Notes under the pieces: generated by a model
The model's input: only the letters and a program-made list of their open reading frames with translations
What the model was told of the DNA's origin: nothing
The model's database searches: none
From: Vibrio agarivorans
GTDB taxonomy: Bacteria > Pseudomonadota > Gammaproteobacteria > Enterobacterales > Vibrionaceae
Reading direction: 5' to 3'
DNA length: 64,000 bases
NCBI RefSeq assembly: GCF_030409635.1
Contig: NZ_JAUFQF010000004.1
Span: forward strand, 2,886,241 to 2,950,240
Position numbers and translations under genes: made by a program
Shown: piece by piece, positions 59,830 through 64,000 of the stretch
How positions within the stretch are numbered: the first letter of the stretch is position 1
Layout: each line of letters starts with the position of its first letter

Positions 59830-61032
59830 TTAGATTGCGATGAACTGTGTTTCGACGGCTGGGTTTACGTCCGCTTCGTAATCCACACCTTCAACACCAA
59901 AGCCGAACAGTTTCAGGAACTCTTCTTTGTATTGAACGTAATCTGTCAGCTCTTTTAGGTTCTCTGACGTCACTTGTGGCCATAGGTCACGACAGTGTTG
60001 CTGAATGTCTTCACGCAGCTCCCAGTCATCGAGACGTAGACGGTTCTTGTCGTCCAATTCAGGTGCTGTGCCGTCTTCTTTGTATAGACGTTGGCTGAAC
60101 ATGCGATAAATCTGCTCCATACAGCCTTCATGCACACCTTCTTCGCGCATTTTCTTGAACACCATCGCGATGTAAAGTGGCATAACAGGAATCGCTGAGC
60201 TCGCCTGAGTCACAACCGACTTCAGTACAGCTACGTTTGCTGTGCCACCCGTTTGACCCAACTTTTCACCCAGCACTGTTGCTGCGCGATCTAAGTCCAT
60301 CTTCGCTTGACCCAATGCGCCATCCCAATAGATTGGCCACGTCAGCTCTGTACCAATGTAGCTGTATGCCACTGTCTTACAACCGTCAGCAAGAACACCT
60401 GCATCAGAAAGTGCATTGATCCAAAGCTCCCAGTCTTGACCGCCCATTACCGTAACCGTATCAGCGATCTCTTCATCTGTTGCCGGCTCAACACTAGCTT
60501 CAATAATGACGTCTTTGTTGGTGTCTACTGCGGTTGCCGTGTAGGTTTCGCCGATTGGCTTCAGTGCTGAACGCACAAGCTCGCCTGTTTCTGGCATTTT
60601 GCGTACTGGTGATGCTAGTGAATAAACCACCATATCAATCTGACCTAAGTCTTCTTTAATGAGATCGATGGCTTTCTGTTTTGCTTCATTTGAGAACGCA
60701 TCGCCATTTAAGCTTTTTGAGTAAAGACCCGCTTCATTGGCCAGCTTGTCAAAAGCGGCAGCGTTGTAGAAACCGGCTGTGCCTGGCTTGCGTTCAGTGC
60801 CTTCTTTCTCAAAGAAAACACCGATGGTTGATGCGTCACCACCAAAGGCGGCTGCGATACGAGAAGAGAGGCCGTAACCACTTGAAGAACCGATAACAAG
60901 TACACGCTTTGGTGCGTTAGCAATTTTGCCTTGTGCTTGAGTATAAGCAATTTGTTCTTTTACGTTTGCTTCACAACCAACTGGGTGCGTTGTTGTACAA
61001 ATAAATCCACGAATTCTAGGTTTGATGATCAT
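59830..61032 (-). CDS. fabV: Enoyl-ACP reductase FabV (trans-2-enoyl-CoA reductase)
   Basis: NADH-dependent reductase of the last step of the fatty-acid elongation cycle; the FabV class is known for resisting triclosan. The 400-residue protein starts [20 protein letters not shown]. It has the NAD-binding [21 protein letters not shown] near residue 45 and the Y-x8-K active site in [13 protein letters not shown] near 235-244. A TTG at 61038 would add two codons; the ATG at 61032 follows AAGGAAG and is better. It is downstream of fadE on the same strand but separated by a terminator. Confidence 0.95.
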   Translation of the reverse strand: MIIKPRIRGFICTTTHPVGCEANVKEQIAYTQAQGKIANAPKRVLVIGSSSGYGLSSRIAAAFGGDASTIGVFFEKEGTERKPGTAGFYNAAAFDKLANEAGLYSKSLNGDAFSNEAKQKAIDLIKEDLGQIDMVVYSLASPVRKMPETGELVRSALKPIGETYTATAVDTNKDVIIEASVEPATDEEIADTVTVMGGQDWELWINALSDAGVLADGCKTVAYSYIGTELTWPIYWDGALGQAKMDLDRAATVLGEKLGQTGGTANVAVLKSVVTQASSAIPVMPLYIAMVFKKMREEGVHEGCMEQIYRMFSQRLYKEDGTAPELDDKNRLRLDDWELREDIQQHCRDLWPQVTSENLKELTDYVQYKEEFLKLFGFGVEGVDYEADVNPAVETQFIAI

Positions 61033-61342
61033 ATTCAACTTCCTTTATCAGTTGGCAGTAGGATAAAAGGTTCAAACTAAAATCTCATCTAGTTTGTGTA
61101 AATTTCCGCGAATTTTGCAAGTGGTTGGATGACTTTCACACCAAAGTTAAGATTTCTATCGATACCGTATGGGGGAAATACACCTCCAATGGCTTACCAG
61201 TAAGGTAACTTAGTACAAAAAAAGCGACCACGCCCGATAAAGAGTGTGGTCGAAAGTAGGATAGAAGATGAAAACTGGTTTTAAGCAGCGAAGTCTCGTT
61301 GTTTTACAGACGTTCGCTGCGCGTTACTGAAAGTAACAACGA
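61033..61342. promoter_or_regulatory. fadE-fabV intergenic region
   Basis: 310 bp. From the fadE end it holds a short inverted repeat (GTTACTTTCAGTAAC near 61326), a 12-base bulged inverted repeat at 61285-61320, a terminator at 61217-61254, and then about 180 bp that should contain the fabV promoter. Confidence 0.45.
61217..61254 (-). terminator. Terminator after fadE
   Basis: On the minus strand CGACCAC...GTGGTCG with pairing continued into the loop, followed by GC and seven T residues. Confidence 0.75.
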
Positions 61343-63652
61343 TTAAGCGGCACTATTGAGCTTCGAGGACTTTTTACTCTTGCCTTTGCTAGAGTCTAGT
61401 GTTTGCTGGGTTCTCACCTCAGTTAAGTCATGACTGAAATGGTCTACCTGAATCGCGTGATAGCGTAACTTATCCGCCGCAAGAACTTGTTCAACCTCCT
61501 CTTGGGTTAACACATCCGCTTGCAGAGCCTGCTGTAAGCGGTCTGCCAGTAAACCTTTTTTATCAACGGTGCCCGCCTTAACTGCTTTGAACAACTTACG
61601 CTCTATACCCTTAATGTCATACATCGCAATAAAGGCGCGTTCCATTAGACCCACACTGTCGTCCTCTTTCTCGCCGATATAACACAGCTTGGTCAGGCGC
61701 TCACGATGTGCTCCAGGGGTCATTAAGCTCTGCGCTATTTCCACCGTCAAGTCATCACTTGGTTTTTTGAAATGATTACCCAGTGGGAAAATCACCACTT
61801 TCAACAAGCCACCTACTCCCGCAACTGGGTAGTTACGGAAGGCTTCCGACAGCGCTTTCGCTGCATTATAGAAACAGTGTTGTACTGCGTAATGAACGTA
61901 GTTGAGGTCCTGCTGCTGTCGACCTTCATCTTCGTACTTTTTCAATGCCGCCGATGCGAGGTAAAGATAACTAAGCACATCACCAAGACGCGCAGAAATC
62001 ATCTCTTTGCGCTTTAGATCACCGCCGAGTGTTAGCATGGCAAAATCTGCACTCACCGCAAGTGCGCGGCTCAAGCGAGTTAACTCTTGGTAATACTGTT
62101 TCGTTGGACCAGGCATTGGCGCTTTGACAAATCTCGAGCCCGTCAGCGCTGCACCAAACGCACCAAATGTATTACGTGTCGCATGACGAATGTGCTTGAA
62201 CAATAGATCGTCAAACTGGTCAGCGGCTTCCTTCTCATCGGGGTTGGCCGCCGCTTCCATCTCTTGCAATACATAAGGATGACAGCGTGTAGCACCTTGA
62301 CCAAAGATCATTAGGTTACGAGTTAGAATGTTGGCACCTTCAACCGTAATAGCTACAGGAACGCCCAAGTAAGCAGAAGTGAGATAGTTCATCGGTCCCG
62401 CTTGAATCGCACGACCAGAGTGAATATCCATTGAATCATTCAGAATGGTACGCGCCATCTCTGTCATATGATATTTAGCGATCGCTGTAATAATGCCCGG
62501 CTTCTCATTCAAATCGAGCGCCGTTGTGGTCATGGTTCGTGACGCTTCAAGTAGATAGGTCAAACCACCGATACGACCGAGAGATTCAGCAACGCCTTCA
62601 AACTTACCGATAGACATACCAAACTGCTTACGCACATACGAATAGGCACCGGTTGTTCTAGAGGTTAAGTGACCGATAGCGGTGCCCAATGCTGGCAATG
62701 AGATACCACGCCCTGCCGACAAACACTCCACCAGCATACGCCAGCCCTTGCCGGCATAGTCTTGACCTCCAATGAGCCAATCCATTGGAATAAAGACATC
62801 TTTGCCTCGGGTAGGACCATTCATGAACGCAAGACCGATAGGGTCATGACGCTCGCCAATTTCTACTCCAGTGTGGTCTGCTGGAATCAATGCGCAGGTG
62901 ATGCCGAGATCTTTTTTATCTCCCATCAAGCCATCAGGGTCATACATTTTGAAAGCAAGACCGAGCACCGTGGCAACGGGCGCAAGGGTAATATAGCGTT
63001 TGTTCCAGTTAAGGCGTAAACCAAGTACTTGTTCCCCTTCATGCTCGCCATAACAAACCACGCCCGTATCTGGAATGCCGCCCGCATCTGAACCCGCTTC
63101 TGGACCTGTTAATGCAAAACAAGGAATGTCAGTACCATCTGCCAAACGAGGTAACCAATAATCTTTTTGTTCTTCAGTACCATAGTGCGACAGCAGCTCA
63201 CCTGGTCCTAACGAGTTCGGCACCATGACGGTTACCGCAGCACTAATACTTCGTGTTGCCAAGCGACTGACAATCGTCGAGTTCGCCAAGGCTGAAAACG
63301 CACGACCGCCGTACTCTTTAGAGATAATCAAAGAGAAGAAACGCTCTTTACGCATGTACTCCCAGACTGCGGGTGGCAAATTGCGATCTTTCGTCACAAT
63401 CTCATAGTCATCTAGCATGCCGAGCAGTGTCTCTAGTTCATTGTCCATGAAAGACTGTTCTTCCGCGCTTAGCGCCGGTGCCGGATATTGATGCAGTTTC
63501 GCGAAGTCTGGCTGGCCAGAAAACAGTTCACCGTCCCACCAAACGCTACCGGCTTCCATCGCCTCTTTCTCAGTACTAGAGAGAGGAGGAAGAACCTTTT
63601 TGAACATTTTGAATGCGGGATCACTGATCCATTTTTTACGTAGAGAGCTCAT
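61343..63652 (-). CDS. fadE: Acyl-CoA dehydrogenase FadE
   Basis: Flavoprotein for the first step of beta-oxidation. The 769-residue protein belongs to the long FadE class (E. coli FadE about 814 residues): ACAD core at about 80-480 with FSLIISKEYGGRAFS, FALTGPEAGSDAGGIPD (FAD/substrate region), GRGISLPALGTAIGHL and the C-terminal extra domain (DUF1974 type) from about 480 to 750. The tail is Lys/Ser-rich (KGKSKKSSKLNSAA). It lies 41 bp downstream of the TetR gene on the same strand, so both may share a transcript. Confidence 0.95.
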   Translation of the reverse strand: MSSLRKKWISDPAFKMFKKVLPPLSSTEKEAMEAGSVWWDGELFSGQPDFAKLHQYPAPALSAEEQSFMDNELETLLGMLDDYEIVTKDRNLPPAVWEYMRKERFFSLIISKEYGGRAFSALANSTIVSRLATRSISAAVTVMVPNSLGPGELLSHYGTEEQKDYWLPRLADGTDIPCFALTGPEAGSDAGGIPDTGVVCYGEHEGEQVLGLRLNWNKRYITLAPVATVLGLAFKMYDPDGLMGDKKDLGITCALIPADHTGVEIGERHDPIGLAFMNGPTRGKDVFIPMDWLIGGQDYAGKGWRMLVECLSAGRGISLPALGTAIGHLTSRTTGAYSYVRKQFGMSIGKFEGVAESLGRIGGLTYLLEASRTMTTTALDLNEKPGIITAIAKYHMTEMARTILNDSMDIHSGRAIQAGPMNYLTSAYLGVPVAITVEGANILTRNLMIFGQGATRCHPYVLQEMEAAANPDEKEAADQFDDLLFKHIRHATRNTFGAFGAALTGSRFVKAPMPGPTKQYYQELTRLSRALAVSADFAMLTLGGDLKRKEMISARLGDVLSYLYLASAALKKYEDEGRQQQDLNYVHYAVQHCFYNAAKALSEAFRNYPVAGVGGLLKVVIFPLGNHFKKPSDDLTVEIAQSLMTPGAHRERLTKLCYIGEKEDDSVGLMERAFIAMYDIKGIERKLFKAVKAGTVDKKGLLADRLQQALQADVLTQEEVEQVLAADKLRYHAIQVDHFSHDLTEVRTQQTLDSSKGKSKKSSKLNSAA

Positions 63653-63693
63653 GGTTTAATCCTTTTGTTCACGTGCTGTATATTGTTTTATTG

Positions 63694-64000
63694 TTATTTT
63701 GTGGCAATTAGATCAGCCGACATCCCTGCAGCGAGGAAAGGAATCAACTGATCGACAACCGATTTAGGGTCTGCTTCTTGATCAAAATCGTTGTTGGCAA
63801 TTTCCGTTAGCGCTTGACTCGACGCCATAGTGAAAACGCAAGTGCCAAGCGTAAAGTGTAAGCGCCAGAACAGAATGTCCGGGGTCAAACTGGGGTTTGC
63901 TTTTAATATCGACTGGGTGAAGAGCGCCAAGCTATTTTGATAGCGTGTCGTGATGAACCAGCGCAAGTGACCTTGTACGTCGGTATAACCACGCCCTATA
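63694..64000 (-). CDS. TetR-family regulator, C-terminal part (PsrA-like)
   Basis: Partial gene open to the right edge; about 102 C-terminal residues are visible (from GRGYTDVQGHLRWF through ILFWRLHFTLGTCVFTM to MSADLIATK). There is no in-window start or helix-turn-helix, so the family is inferred from the helical C-terminal ligand domain and context. A TetR regulator, PsrA, precedes fadE in V. cholerae, also next to fabV, and controls fatty-acid genes. The TTG at 63966 is not a real start. Confidence 0.7.
   Translation of the reverse strand, partial: IGRGYTDVQGHLRWFITTRYQNSLALFTQSILKANPSLTPDILFWRLHFTLGTCVFTMASSQALTEIANNDFDQEADPKSVVDQLIPFLAAGMSADLIATK

Overview
The window is a chromosomal segment of a gamma-proteobacterium, almost certainly a Vibrio or close relative. 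Several blocks have the neighbour order known from Vibrio chromosomes: nhaB-dsbB-ftsK-lrp-ald, fabV-fadE-TetR (psrA-like), cspD/clpS-clpA-icd-rluE, and a torECA operon that includes the small torE gene. The proteins are close to E. coli/Vibrio versions (Lrp is nearly identical to E. coli Lrp). I see no rRNA, tRNA, CRISPR array, prophage or insertion sequence. The segment reads as core genome with a few accessory metabolic modules.

Layout. 1-13.6 kb: Na+/H+ antiporter NhaB, disulfide-bond protein DsbB, DNA translocase FtsK, the global regulator Lrp with divergent alanine dehydrogenase, YfbV, the acetate pathway ackA-pta, and a MgtC/DUF4010 membrane protein. 13.7-19.4 kb: a TPP-riboswitch-controlled thiamine salvage operon on the minus strand (thiD, an ABC importer for a pyrimidine precursor, tenA, thiM, thiE). 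19.5-29.6 kb: a divergent nitrate assimilation locus. It has the nitrate reductase catalytic subunit nasA, which carries a frameshift in a G8 tract, facing cobA-nirB-nirD-nitrate transporter and a PP2C phosphatase/Ser-Thr kinase fusion. Both sides have candidate sigma-54 promoters. 29.6-33.3 kb: DUF3859, a PAS-GGDEF diguanylate cyclase, a POT-family peptide transporter and a TIGR02647 protein. 33.4-36.8 kb: metE and divergent metR with two perfect MetR boxes between them. 36.8-40.4 kb: DUF4250, an unknown membrane protein and a YgiQ-type radical SAM protein. 40.5-45.2 kb: a four-gene exporter operon (TolC-like, HlyD-like, two ABC-2 permeases) with no ATPase gene. 45.2-46.8 kb: DUF429, DUF2750 and a small hypothetical protein. 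47.0-50.9 kb: torECA for TMAO respiration. 51.3-52.8 kb: an SDR-type protein and a YdcF protein behind a mirror pair of perfect DnaA boxes. 52.9-59.7 kb: clpA, clpS, cspD, monomeric isocitrate dehydrogenase and rluE. 59.8-64 kb: FabV enoyl reductase, FadE acyl-CoA dehydrogenase and the C-terminal part of a TetR regulator running off the right edge.

How the parts connect. The nitrate locus encodes uptake, reduction of nitrate to nitrite and of nitrite to ammonium, and siroheme supply for NirB; the promoter-like sites suggest nitrogen (NtrC/RpoN) control. The thi operon salvages pyrimidine and thiazole moieties under TPP feedback. The fabV-fadE-TetR end joins fatty-acid synthesis and beta-oxidation beside a likely acyl-CoA-sensing regulator. 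The points most worth a second look are the nasA frameshift, the paired sigma-54 sites, the kinase/phosphatase fusion in the nitrate operon, the exporter operon without an ATPase, and the paired DnaA boxes near 51.2 kb.
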